A stretch of DNA of 7,586 nucleotides from Planktotalea sp. (GTDB lineage: Bacteria; Pseudomonadota; Alphaproteobacteria; Rhodobacterales; Rhodobacteraceae), in assembly GCA_024645145.1 (NCBI GenBank), contig JAHEGL010000138.1:1-7586 (forward strand). The letters run 5' to 3'. Numbering within the stretch: the stretch's first letter is position 1; each line of letters begins with the position of its first letter. Both the position numbers and the translations under genes were made by a program. This document shows, in pieces, positions 1-5,910 of this stretch. The notes below the pieces were generated by a model that was not told where the DNA came from, made no database searches, and saw only the letters and a list, made by a program, of their open reading frames with translations.

Positions 1-116
1 AAATCGCCATACTGCTTCGTGATCGCAGCTGTCAGTGTCGTTTTACCGTGGTCAACGTGGCCAATCGTGCCGATGTTGACGTGCGGTTTATTGCGTTCAA
101 ACTTTTCCTTGCCCAT
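1..116 (-). CDS. tuf: Elongation factor Tu, N-terminal fragment (runs off left edge)
   Basis: This is the first 38 codons of EF-Tu, the GTPase that delivers aminoacyl-tRNA to the ribosome in the cytoplasm. The reading starts [20 protein letters not shown] and contains the G1/P-loop motif GHVDHGKT at residues 19-26, which binds the GTP phosphates; the rest (switch regions, domains 2 and 3) lies outside the window. The ATG at 116-114 is preceded by GAGG with 7 nt spacing, a good ribosome binding site, and the start agrees with the usual EF-Tu N-terminus. Residue 2 is Gly where Ala is common. Alphaproteobacteria often carry two tuf copies. This one is downstream of parC and a lipoprotein gene rather than fusA, so it is probably not the str-operon copy (inference). 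Identity is essentially certain; the copy assignment is not. Confidence 0.96.
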   Translation of the reverse strand, partial: MGKEKFERNKPHVNIGTIGHVDHGKTTLTAAITKQYGD

Positions 117-137
117 GGTGGAGCCTCACAGATTAGG

Positions 138-154
138 GGGTTCAAAACGAACCC
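138..154 (-). other. Small hairpin in the tuf leader
   Basis: On the minus strand GGGTTC-GTTTT-GAACCC forms a perfect 6-bp stem with a 5-nt loop, 21 nt upstream of the tuf start codon. No T-run follows on either strand, so it is not a convincing intrinsic terminator. It would lie in the 5' untranslated leader of a tuf message started at the candidate promoter just upstream, where it could affect mRNA stability or mark a protein-binding site. It resembles a tRNA T-arm only superficially: the loop lacks the TTCRA pattern and no acceptor or anticodon arms surround it. Confidence 0.4.
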
Positions 155-170
155 GAATTACTCTGCCGCG

Positions 171-199
171 CACATATTGGCTTAAGGAATAAAAATCAA
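171..199 (-). promoter_or_regulatory. Candidate sigma-70-type promoter for tuf
   Basis: On the minus strand a TTGATT hexamer (194-199) is followed after exactly 17 nt by TATGTG (171-176), just after the lipoprotein gene's stop codon. The -35 is a fair match to TTGACA; the -10 matches TATAAT only in its first three positions. Transcription would begin near 163-165, giving a leader of roughly 45-50 nt. A separate promoter makes sense because EF-Tu is needed far more than the upstream lipoprotein, but that is inference. No strong terminator is seen between the two genes, so read-through from parC is also possible. Confidence 0.35.
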
Positions 200-202
200 G
201 CG

Positions 203-910
203 TCAGTTGATCGCCGTTTCATCCTCGGCGGTTTCGACGCTTTCTGCGAGATCGGCTTGCGCTTCCTCAACCGCCTCATCGACCTGCTCCAGTGGCTCGT
301 CAACCTCTGCCGCGGGCTCTTCAGCCGCCTGCTCAGCGGCTTCTTCGCTCGCTTCAGGCTCTTCCCCTGCGCGACGCTTGAACCACTTTTCCTGCCGGTG
401 CTGGCGCGTGATCCAACGCTGAATCATCTTAGCCGCATTTTCAGAAAGTGCCAGCATCTGTTCTTCAGCAGTCTTGGTAAGACCCGAACCCACAAAAGAA
501 TCGCCATCCAAGGTTTCTAGAACAGTGATTTGTTCCGGTTCTTCATTCAGCTTTTTGCCAGCCGCGTCGTCCCATACAGTCAATTTCAGGATCAAAGCAG
601 ACTTGGGCGACAGCAAGATTGGGATGCCCGGCTGGGCAAGTACATAACCTTCTAAGGACACGCCAAAGTGATAAAGCTGTTCGCCCTCATAGCGCGAAAG
701 GCGATCATCGATTGCCTTGGTGACGGATGCAATCCAATCTTCGTCCGAAGCTTCGCGAGACGCAGGACCCATCACTAAATTTGGCGCAACAACGACGTTA
801 TGGCCAAGTGCGAATTCGCCAATCGGCGTGGGCTTACCAGAGATATCATCGATATTCTCGCAGGCAGTCAAAAACACAGCAGCGAGCAGAATGGTAAAGA
901 ATCGAAACAT
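203..910 (-). CDS. Lipoprotein of unknown function with acidic Ala/Glu-rich tail
   Basis: I do not recognise the family. The protein begins MFRFFTILLAAVFLTAC: a short basic start, a hydrophobic stretch and a lipobox (LTAC) with the lipidated Cys at residue 17. The residue after Cys is Glu, not the Asp linked to inner-membrane retention, which favours the outer membrane. Residues about 20-165 look like a compact alpha/beta domain; about 164-180 form a basic linker (rich in Arg/Lys/His and Trp); about 181-235 are a low-complexity tail of Glu, Ala and Val, probably disordered or helical. Two ATGs lie 6 nt apart. I chose the inner one (908-910) because AAGGGG is 8 nt from it but only 2 nt from the outer ATG (914-916). 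It lies 61 nt after parC and could be cotranscribed; nothing shows a functional link to parC or tuf. Confidence 0.82.
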   Translation of the reverse strand: MFRFFTILLAAVFLTACENIDDISGKPTPIGEFALGHNVVVAPNLVMGPASREASDEDWIASVTKAIDDRLSRYEGEQLYHFGVSLEGYVLAQPGIPILLSPKSALILKLTVWDDAAGKKLNEEPEQITVLETLDGDSFVGSGLTKTAEEQMLALSENAAKMIQRWITRQHRQEKWFKRRAGEEPEASEEAAEQAAEEPAAEVDEPLEQVDEAVEEAQADLAESVETAEDETAIN

Positions 911-971
911 GCACATAACCCCTTTGGCAGCCGCGCAGTGCTAGCGCAGCGAAACCATGAGATCAATCAAT

Positions 972-3278
972 CTAGGATGTAAAGCGATTGTCGCGCGGGA
1001 AACCGCGTGGTGCCATACGGCCAGAGCCAGCACGTTTGCCTTGCCATTCGGCCAATTCAAGCTCCGTGCGCGTTCGCCCTGCTGGGTCAAGCCACGATAA
1101 ACCCTCTGCCAATGTGAAGGTCGTCACATCTGACATACCGCCATCTTTGTACTTTTGCAGACGCACACCTTTGCCGCGGCCCATTTCAGGCAACTCTTCC
1201 AGCGGGAACACCAAAACCTTACGGTTTTCACCGACAACCGCGACGCTATCACCAGTCACAGGCTTGCAGACCCGCGCACGCGTATCGCCACGCACGTTCA
1301 AAACCTGTTTGCCAGAGCGTGTTTGCGCAACGACATCATCCTCTGGCACGACGAAACCATCCCCCGCAGAGGAAGCCACCAGCAAGTTGCGTCCGGGCTT
1401 ATGAATAAACAGATCCACGATCCCGGCTTCGTTTGGCAAATCCACGATCAAACGCAGCGGCTCGCCCATGCCACGGCCACCCGGAAGATTGGCGGCTGAA
1501 ACTGTATAGAACCGTCCATTCGAGCCGAAGGCCAACAGGCGGTCCGTGGTTTCGGCGTGGAATATGAAACGCGGACCGTCGCCATCTTTGAATTTCAGCT
1601 CACGGGTAAGATCGATATGGCCCGTCATTGCGCGGATCCAGCCCATCTCGGAGCAGACCACCGTGATTGGCTCACGGTCAATCATCGCTTCGAGCGGCAC
1701 GTCTTCGACTTCACCAGCTTCCGCTAACATCGAACGACGCGCTCCTGCGGGGTGGCCTTTGCCAAACTGTTTTTTGGTCTCGCGAATTTGCTCTGCGATG
1801 CGGTTCCATTGCAGGTCGCCACTGTTTAAAAGGTCATCCAGACCAGCGCGTTCTTCCATCAAAGCGTCGCGTTCGCGCTTTAACTCCATCTCTTCAAGTC
1901 GGCGCAAAGAACGCAGGCGCATGTTGAGGATGGCTTCTGCCTGTACTTCGCTGAGCTCGCCTTCGCCGTCCGGCGGGCCAACGTAGTCTTTTTCACTCAT
2001 CGCGCGCTCAAACGTGCGCCCCCAATCTTCGCGCATCAGCGCAGCTTTGGGGTCATCGTCGTAGCGGATAATATCAATCACGCGGTCCAGATTGAGGAAC
2101 GCAATGATCAAGCCTTCGAGCACCTCAAGCCGGTGATCAATCTTTTCCATCCGGTGCTGAGAGCGGCGGATCAAGACATCACGGCGATGATCCAAGAACG
2201 CGCGCAGGACTTCTTTCATCGAGCAGACTTTAGGCGTCAGACCATCGATTAAGACGTTCATGTTTAGCGAAAAACGTATCTCAAGATCAGAACTGCGATA
2301 CAGCATGTTCATCAAAATCTCAGGTTCGACGTTCTTGGAACGCGGTTCCAGCACGATGCGTACGTCTTCTGCGCTCTCGTCTCGGATGTCGCCGAGGATC
2401 GGAATTTTCTTGGTCTGAATCAGGTCCGCGATCTTTTCGATCAGCTTGGATTTCTGAACCTGATAGGGAATTTCTGTGACAACAACTTGCCACTGACCCC
2501 GTCCGAGATCTTCGACCTCATACTTACAACGCAAACGGAACGAGCCGCGGCCTGTGCGGTAGGCCTCAGCGATGTTTTCTTTTGGTTCAACAATCGTGCC
2601 GCCCGTCGGAAAATCAGGGCCCGGTACAAAGTTCATGAGCGTGTCATCACGCGCGTCCGGCACTTTGATCAAATGCAAACACGCATCACATAGTTCAGCG
2701 ATATTATGTGGCGGAATGTTCGTCGCCATACCAACCGCGATACCGCTCGAGCCGTTCGCCAAAAGGTTTGGAAAGCTCGCGGGAAGCACGACAGGTTCTG
2801 TCAGCGTACCATCATAATTTTCGCGAAAATCAACAGCGCTCTCTGCCAGCCCTTCGAGCAGCGCCTCGGCGGCCAAAGTCATCCGCGCTTCTGTATAGCG
2901 CGCAGCCGCTGGGTTATCCCCGTCGATGTTACCAAAGTTACCCTGCCCGTCCACAAGCGGGTAACGCACGTTGAAATCCTGTGCGAGGCGCGCCATCGCA
3001 TCATAGATCGCAGCGTCGCCATGCGGGTGATAGTTGCCCATCACATCGCCTGAGATCTTCGCGGATTTGCGAAAGCCGCCCGTCGCGGACAGTTTTAGCT
3101 CGCGCATCGCGTACAAAATGCGGCGGTGCACAGGCTTTAATCCGTCGCGCGCATCCGGCAAAGCGCGGTGCATAATCGTGGACAGAGCATAGGTCAGATA
3201 CCGATCACCAAGAGCGCGGCGCAAAGGCTCGCTCAGGTCTGGGACTAAGGGATCGTCATTTTTGGTATCATCGCTCAT
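972..3278 (-). CDS. parC: DNA topoisomerase IV subunit A
   Basis: This 768-residue protein is the DNA breakage-reunion subunit of topoisomerase IV, which with ParE decatenates daughter chromosomes. The winged-helix domain is clear: [17 protein letters not shown] near residues 42-58, HPHGD at 84-88, and the catalytic pair Arg127-Tyr128 in AARYTEARM, where Tyr128 makes the covalent phosphotyrosyl-DNA link. A tower and coiled-coil region follows (about 360-490), then a reduced C-terminal beta-pinwheel domain (about 510-768). ParC rather than GyrA is supported by the length (E. coli ParC is 752), the short C-terminal domain and the lack of a QRRGGKG GyrA box. At the quinolone-contact positions it has Ala89 and Asp93 where E. 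coli ParC has Ser80 and Glu84. The ATG at 3276-3278 is the family start; upstream is only a weak AGAAG. No frameshift is seen. Confidence 0.96.
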   Translation of the reverse strand: MSDDTKNDDPLVPDLSEPLRRALGDRYLTYALSTIMHRALPDARDGLKPVHRRILYAMRELKLSATGGFRKSAKISGDVMGNYHPHGDAAIYDAMARLAQDFNVRYPLVDGQGNFGNIDGDNPAAARYTEARMTLAAEALLEGLAESAVDFRENYDGTLTEPVVLPASFPNLLANGSSGIAVGMATNIPPHNIAELCDACLHLIKVPDARDDTLMNFVPGPDFPTGGTIVEPKENIAEAYRTGRGSFRLRCKYEVEDLGRGQWQVVVTEIPYQVQKSKLIEKIADLIQTKKIPILGDIRDESAEDVRIVLEPRSKNVEPEILMNMLYRSSDLEIRFSLNMNVLIDGLTPKVCSMKEVLRAFLDHRRDVLIRRSQHRMEKIDHRLEVLEGLIIAFLNLDRVIDIIRYDDDPKAALMREDWGRTFERAMSEKDYVGPPDGEGELSEVQAEAILNMRLRSLRRLEEMELKRERDALMEERAGLDDLLNSGDLQWNRIAEQIRETKKQFGKGHPAGARRSMLAEAGEVEDVPLEAMIDREPITVVCSEMGWIRAMTGHIDLTRELKFKDGDGPRFIFHAETTDRLLAFGSNGRFYTVSAANLPGGRGMGEPLRLIVDLPNEAGIVDLFIHKPGRNLLVASSAGDGFVVPEDDVVAQTRSGKQVLNVRGDTRARVCKPVTGDSVAVVGENRKVLVFPLEELPEMGRGKGVRLQKYKDGGMSDVTTFTLAEGLSWLDPAGRTRTELELAEWQGKRAGSGRMAPRGFPRDNRFTS

Positions 3279-3311
3279 AGCGTTGCTTCTAGCCGCCTCG
3301 ATTCACAGCGG

Positions 3312-3337
3312 CAAGACGAGAAGCGCTTCAAGACGAG
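3312..3337. repeat. Direct repeat flanking a palindrome in the parC leader
   Basis: CAAGACGAG occurs twice, starting at 3312 and 3329 (17 nt apart), and the bases at the junction form a perfect 10-bp palindrome GAAGCGCTTC at 3320-3329. The element is 34-59 nt upstream of the parC start codon, so it would lie in the parC leader if transcription starts further upstream. A tandem half-site arrangement with a central palindrome is compatible with a regulator site or a foldable leader, but no known regulator motif is recognised. Confidence 0.4.
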
Positions 3338-3372
3338 GGAAATGTATTCGTGCAACGGGGAAACAATTTAAT

Positions 3373-3402
3373 TTTATACCCCTCACACAAGCCTAGAATC
3401 AG
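3373..3402 (-). promoter_or_regulatory. Weak candidate promoter for parC
   Basis: On the minus strand TATAAA (3373-3378) is a good -10 hexamer. At 18 nt spacing upstream is CTGATT (3397-3402), a poor -35 match. The leader would be close to 90 nt and would contain the CAAGACGAG repeat. The -35 touches the edge of the inverted repeat at 3401-3416, which would suit repressor or activator control. The pairing was chosen by eye and other hexamers in this AT-rich gap cannot be ruled out. Confidence 0.25.
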
Positions 3403-3416
3403 GTATATAAATACCT
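3401..3416. promoter_or_regulatory. AT-rich perfect inverted repeat (operator candidate) in the divergent gap
   Basis: AGGTAT-ATAA-ATACCT is a perfect 6-bp inverted repeat with a 4-nt centre, midway between the divergently transcribed parC (start 3278) and SH3-domain gene (start 3463). No T-run follows on the plus strand; the minus strand reads TTTT before it, not after, so it does not look like a terminator. The size and symmetry suit a dimeric helix-turn-helix regulator, and the TATATAAA core could also serve as a -10 element for the rightward gene. Function is inferred from position only. Confidence 0.4.
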
Positions 3417-3462
3417 AAAAGACGCGATAAGCGTTGAGTTTGGTTATGTATCCGGGGGGATC

Positions 3463-3996
3463 ATGGGTAAGATCATCATCATTACATTTGCATTCATGGC
3501 GTTTGCTTTTTACGAGCTCAGCGGTGGAAACGAGTTTGTTCCTATCGCTGACGAAAAGCGCGCGGCGCTTGCGATTGAGAAAGCTGAAAACGAACGATTG
3601 CTTGCTGAAGCAAAAGCAGAACGCCTAAAGGCCGAACCACAAGAACAGATCGTCCTTGCCAGCGCGACGGTTTCCACTTCTGGAACAGTCGTTCAACAGG
3701 CAGCAGTAACGGCACCATTGGTCGAAGAAGATAAAGTCGAAGCGGTAACCGAAGTCGCAGCAGTCGTAGAGCCCGTTGTCGAAGAAGACCCTGTAGACAT
3801 GCGTAAGGTTACGGCCGCGCGTGTGAACATGCATCAGGGACCGGGCCAAAACTTCAGCGTTGTCGCAAAGCTCAACAGCGGCGACGAAGTCCAAATTCTG
3901 CGAGATCCCGGCGATGGTTGGGTAAAGCTGAAAGTTCAGGAAAGTGACCGTGTCGGCTGGATGGCAGATTTCTTGCTAACGGCATCCAACATCTAA
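3463..3996 (+). CDS. Membrane-anchored bacterial SH3-domain protein
   Basis: This 177-residue protein has a hydrophobic N-terminus (about residues 4-19) that is either a transmembrane anchor or an uncleaved signal, since no clear cleavage site follows. A short charged segment rich in Ala, Glu and Lys (about 30-60) is probably helical, and a Val/Glu-rich linker extends to about 111. A C-terminal SH3b domain (about 113-172) shows the typical wording: VTAARVNMHQGPGQNFSVV, then a KLNSGDEV turn, DGWVKL, and VGWM before the last strand. SH3b domains in envelope proteins commonly bind peptidoglycan or peptides, so a periplasmic wall-associated role is likely but the ligand is unknown. The start follows a GGGGGG run only 3-8 nt away, a somewhat tight ribosome binding site; Met12 is too deep in the hydrophobic segment to be preferred. 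It is transcribed divergently from parC. Confidence 0.85.
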   Translation: MGKIIIITFAFMAFAFYELSGGNEFVPIADEKRAALAIEKAENERLLAEAKAERLKAEPQEQIVLASATVSTSGTVVQQAAVTAPLVEEDKVEAVTEVAAVVEPVVEEDPVDMRKVTAARVNMHQGPGQNFSVVAKLNSGDEVQILRDPGDGWVKLKVQESDRVGWMADFLLTASNI

Positions 3997-4022
3997 TTTG
4001 CGAAGCTGGTTTCGCGTGATAT

Positions 4023-4053
4023 GCCCGCCCTGATTTTCAGCGGCAGGCTTTTT
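4023..4053 (+). terminator. Intrinsic-terminator-like hairpin abutting the dehydrogenase start
   Basis: The bases at 4023-4048 fold as GCC-C-GCC-CTGA, a TTT loop, then TCAG-C-GGC-A-GGC: ten pairs with one C/A mismatch and one bulged C. TTTTT follows at 4049-4053. That is the form of a Rho-independent terminator for the SH3-domain gene, whose stop is 26 nt upstream. The T-run ends one base before the ATG of the next gene (4055), and the only ribosome-binding-like AGG (4045-4047) lies in the 3' arm. It may therefore act as a terminator, an attenuator, or a hairpin that hides the ribosome binding site. A weaker hairpin, GCGAA-(6 nt)-TTCGC, lies at 4000-4015. Folding was done by eye. Confidence 0.5.
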
Positions 4054-4054
4054 C

Positions 4055-4897
4055 ATGCAAGATACTCATACTCAAAAATCCATTCTGATCACTGGCTGTT
4101 CTAGCGGCATTGGCTACGATGCCGCACATGGAATGCGCGCCGCAGGCTGGCGGGTTTTTGCGTCTTGCCGCAAACAAGAAGACTGCGCGCGCTTGGAAAG
4201 CGAAGGCTTTGAAAGCCCGCTCATCGACTATTCCGACACGAATACAATTACCTCTGGCCTCGCCAGCGTTCTTGACGCAACAGGCGGTACGCTTGATGCG
4301 GTCTTCAACAACGGGGCCTATGCCCTGCCCGGTGCGGTAGAAGATTTGCCACGAGATGGTTTGCGCGAAATTTTTGAGTGCAACCTCTTTGGTGTTCATG
4401 ACCTGACCCGCGCAGTTATACCTGTGATGCGCGCGCAAGGACATGGGCGGATCGTCAATTGCTCTTCTGTGCTTGGCCTTGTCACAATGAAGTGGCGCGG
4501 GGCTTATTCGGCAACGAAGTTTGCAATGGAAGGTCTCAGCGACACCCTGCGTCTTGAAATGCGTGACACCGATATTGAGATCATTTTGATTGAACCGGGT
4601 CCTGTCACATCTGACATTCGTGTCAATTCAATCCCTCATTTCGAGCGTTGGATTGATTGGAAAAACTCAGCCCGGCGCGCGCAATATGAAAGCTCACTGA
4701 TTGACCGGCTCTATACAAGCTCGGGCCCTGATCCGTTTGAGCTGCCCGCAAGCGCGGTGACCAAAAAATTGCTCCATGCCTGCACGGCGGCGCGTCCCAA
4801 ACCGCGGTACTATGTCACCAAAGCGACCTATATCATGGGCGCACTGAGGCGGATATTTAGCACCCGAATGCTCGATTGGATCGTTTCCAAAGCATAA
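4055..4897 (+). CDS. Short-chain dehydrogenase/reductase (classical SDR, 17beta-HSD-like)
   Basis: This 280-residue protein is a Rossmann-fold NAD(P)-dependent oxidoreductase. The cofactor motif TGCSSGIG is at residues 13-20, and the stabilising motif is NNGAY at 85-89, a variant of the usual NNAG. The full catalytic set is present: Asn110, Ser138, Tyr151 and Lys155 (YSATK, 13 residues after the Ser). PGPV at 181-184 follows strand 6. Basic Arg39-Lys40 after strand 2 suggests NADP(H). The long C-terminal part (about 190-280), ending in an amphipathic segment with several Arg and aromatic residues, resembles the 17beta-hydroxysteroid/retinol dehydrogenase-like branch and may touch membrane or lipid substrates; the actual substrate cannot be read from sequence. 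The start must be near 4055 because the cofactor motif begins 12 residues later and the next Met is residue 27. It is followed 59 nt later by the HIG1-type gene. Confidence 0.9.
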   Translation: MQDTHTQKSILITGCSSGIGYDAAHGMRAAGWRVFASCRKQEDCARLESEGFESPLIDYSDTNTITSGLASVLDATGGTLDAVFNNGAYALPGAVEDLPRDGLREIFECNLFGVHDLTRAVIPVMRAQGHGRIVNCSSVLGLVTMKWRGAYSATKFAMEGLSDTLRLEMRDTDIEIILIEPGPVTSDIRVNSIPHFERWIDWKNSARRAQYESSLIDRLYTSSGPDPFELPASAVTKKLLHACTAARPKPRYYVTKATYIMGALRRIFSTRMLDWIVSKA

Positions 4898-4956
4898 AGC
4901 ACTCGCTTTTTGTGAGCAGGCCCCTAGGTACACAACAAAGCAAGTGAGGACAGAAT

Positions 4957-5157
4957 ATGGCAAGTGATCCGCTCTTTATTATCATGATCATCGCAATGCT
5001 CGCGGTTGTCGGCATTCTTATGGTCGGCATTGGCGGATTTGCCAAAGGCGGCGAGTTTAATCGCAAACATGCCAACCGCATCATGCGCTACCGCATTTAT
5101 GCACAATTCGTAGCCGTGCTTATCATCCTCGCGGTTGTTTACTTTACAAGGGGTTAA
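4957..5157 (+). CDS. HIG1-type twin-transmembrane protein
   Basis: This 66-residue protein has two hydrophobic helices, about 5-27 and 46-63, joined by a short glycine- and base-rich loop (GGFAKGGEFNRKHANRIMRY). The loop followed by MRYRIYAQ at the start of helix 2 resembles the HIG1 (hypoxia-induced gene 1) domain, whose mitochondrial members (Rcf1/HIGD) associate with cytochrome oxidase and respiratory supercomplexes; small alphaproteobacterial versions are often annotated as twin transmembrane proteins. A role in respiratory-complex assembly or stability at the inner membrane is inferred from the family. The start is well supported: GAGGA lies 6 nt before the ATG. The stop is 3 nt before the adenosyltransferase ATG, and the last codons supply that gene's ribosome binding site, so the two are very probably cotranscribed. 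Confidence 0.83.
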   Translation: MASDPLFIIMIIAMLAVVGILMVGIGGFAKGGEFNRKHANRIMRYRIYAQFVAVLIILAVVYFTRG

Positions 5158-5160
5158 ACC

Positions 5161-5733
5161 ATGGTCGTTCTCAATAAAATCTATACCAAAACTGGCGATG
5201 CTGGTGAAACCGCGCTTGGCAATGGTGCGCGCGTCGCAAAGCATGCGATGCGTGTGAATGCATACGGTACGGTGGACGAAACCAATGCGACTGTTGGCCT
5301 TGCACGCCAGCATGCGGATGGCGATATGGATGCAATGCTAGGAATGATTCAGAACGATCTGTTCGATCTTGGAGCTGATCTATGCCGTCCAGACATGGAA
5401 AAAGACAAAGATGCGGAATATCCGCCGTTGCGGGTGACAGATGTACAAGTCGCGCGATTAGAGAGCGAAATTGACGCCATGAACGGCGACCTTGAACCGC
5501 TGCGCAGCTTTATTTTGCCGGGCGGGTCTGCACTTGCGGCGCAAATGCACCTTTGCCGAACTGTCTCGCGGCGTGCGGAGCGTTTGTCAGTGGAACTTGC
5601 AACGATGGAATCCGTTAATCCGGCTGCGGTGAAATACCTGAACCGCCTCTCTGATTGGTTCTTTGTCGCGGGTCGCGTTGTAAACAATGGTGGCAAAGAC
5701 GACGTCCTTTGGGTCCCTGGAGCCAACCGTTAA
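5161..5733 (+). CDS. Cob(I)alamin adenosyltransferase, PduO type
   Basis: This 190-residue enzyme transfers the adenosyl group of ATP to cob(I)alamin (or cob(I)yrinate diamide), making adenosylcobalamin for enzymes such as methylmalonyl-CoA mutase. The N-terminal ATP-binding segment is clear: KIYTKTGDAG at 6-15, then LGNGARVAK (19-27) and AYGTVDETN (34-42). The PduO/MMAB signature is also present: CRTVSRRAER (132-141), whose Arg and Glu line the ATP/corrin site, and YLNRLSDWFFVAGR (159-172). The length is typical for a single-domain PduO enzyme. AAGGGG lies 7 nt before the ATG, inside the last codons of the preceding HIG1-type gene, which suggests coupling. I leave the symbol empty because pduO, mmaB and cobO-like names are used inconsistently for this family. 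Six Ts follow closely after the stop (5740-5745) without a strong stem before them. Confidence 0.94.
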   Translation: MVVLNKIYTKTGDAGETALGNGARVAKHAMRVNAYGTVDETNATVGLARQHADGDMDAMLGMIQNDLFDLGADLCRPDMEKDKDAEYPPLRVTDVQVARLESEIDAMNGDLEPLRSFILPGGSALAAQMHLCRTVSRRAERLSVELATMESVNPAAVKYLNRLSDWFFVAGRVVNNGGKDDVLWVPGANR

Positions 5734-5910
5734 ATACCCTTTTTTATGCTGGCTTCATTGACTTGGTGAAAAAATAGGTCTTTTTTTCACAAACGCGACG
5801 TCATGGCTTTGTGTGGTGTCGATTTTAGCCTGTTGATTCTGCGCGCACCTGCGTATTGAGACTGTGTAATTTTGCGCCATCTCGGTGCATTCATAAGGGA
5901 GCTTCCGCCA
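5734..5910 (+). other. Intergenic region before etfB, with an A/T-arm hairpin
   Basis: This 177-nt gap holds no convincing gene. A perfect inverted repeat GTGAAAAAA-(7 nt)-TTTTTTCAC lies at 5766-5790. It is AT-rich, with no T-run after the second arm on the plus strand, so it fits an operator or a weak, possibly bidirectional, terminator for the preceding gene together with the T-run at 5740-5745. A TTGATT at 5833-5838 could be a -35, but I see no convincing -10 at proper spacing; TGTAAT at 5865-5870 is too far away. A promoter for etfBA is expected here but cannot be placed. The etfB ribosome binding site (AAGGGAG) ends the region. Confidence 0.45.

Noticed and set aside
138..154. Hairpin near tuf as a tRNA T-arm remnant or attachment site
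   Set aside because: The loop does not match the T-loop consensus, no other tRNA arms are adjacent, and no integrase or mobile genes are in the window.
207..520. Plus-strand open frames opposite the lipoprotein gene (very Ser/Ala-rich)
   Set aside because: The composition is the antisense image of the GAA/GCG-rich acidic tail; the minus-strand frame has a lipobox and a good ribosome binding site.
1546..1986. 146-codon open frame on the plus strand opposite parC, and several shorter ones nearby
   Set aside because: It lies fully inside the well-supported parC gene, has a Ser/Arg-rich composition typical of an antisense shadow frame, and no ribosome binding site or family wording was seen.
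4037..4444. 135-codon minus-strand open frame opposite the dehydrogenase
   Set aside because: It is an overlap shadow of a gene with complete SDR motifs, and no recognisable motif was found in it.
4899..4922. Possible terminator stem after the dehydrogenase (CTCGC-TTTTT-GTGAG)
   Set aside because: The stem is five pairs including a G-T pair and the Ts form the loop rather than a tail, so it is not a credible terminator.
5872..5910. Upstream in-frame ATG that would lengthen EtfB by 13 residues
   Set aside because: The ribosome binding site AAGGGAG is placed for the ATG at 5911, and [10 protein letters not shown] is the normal family N-terminus.
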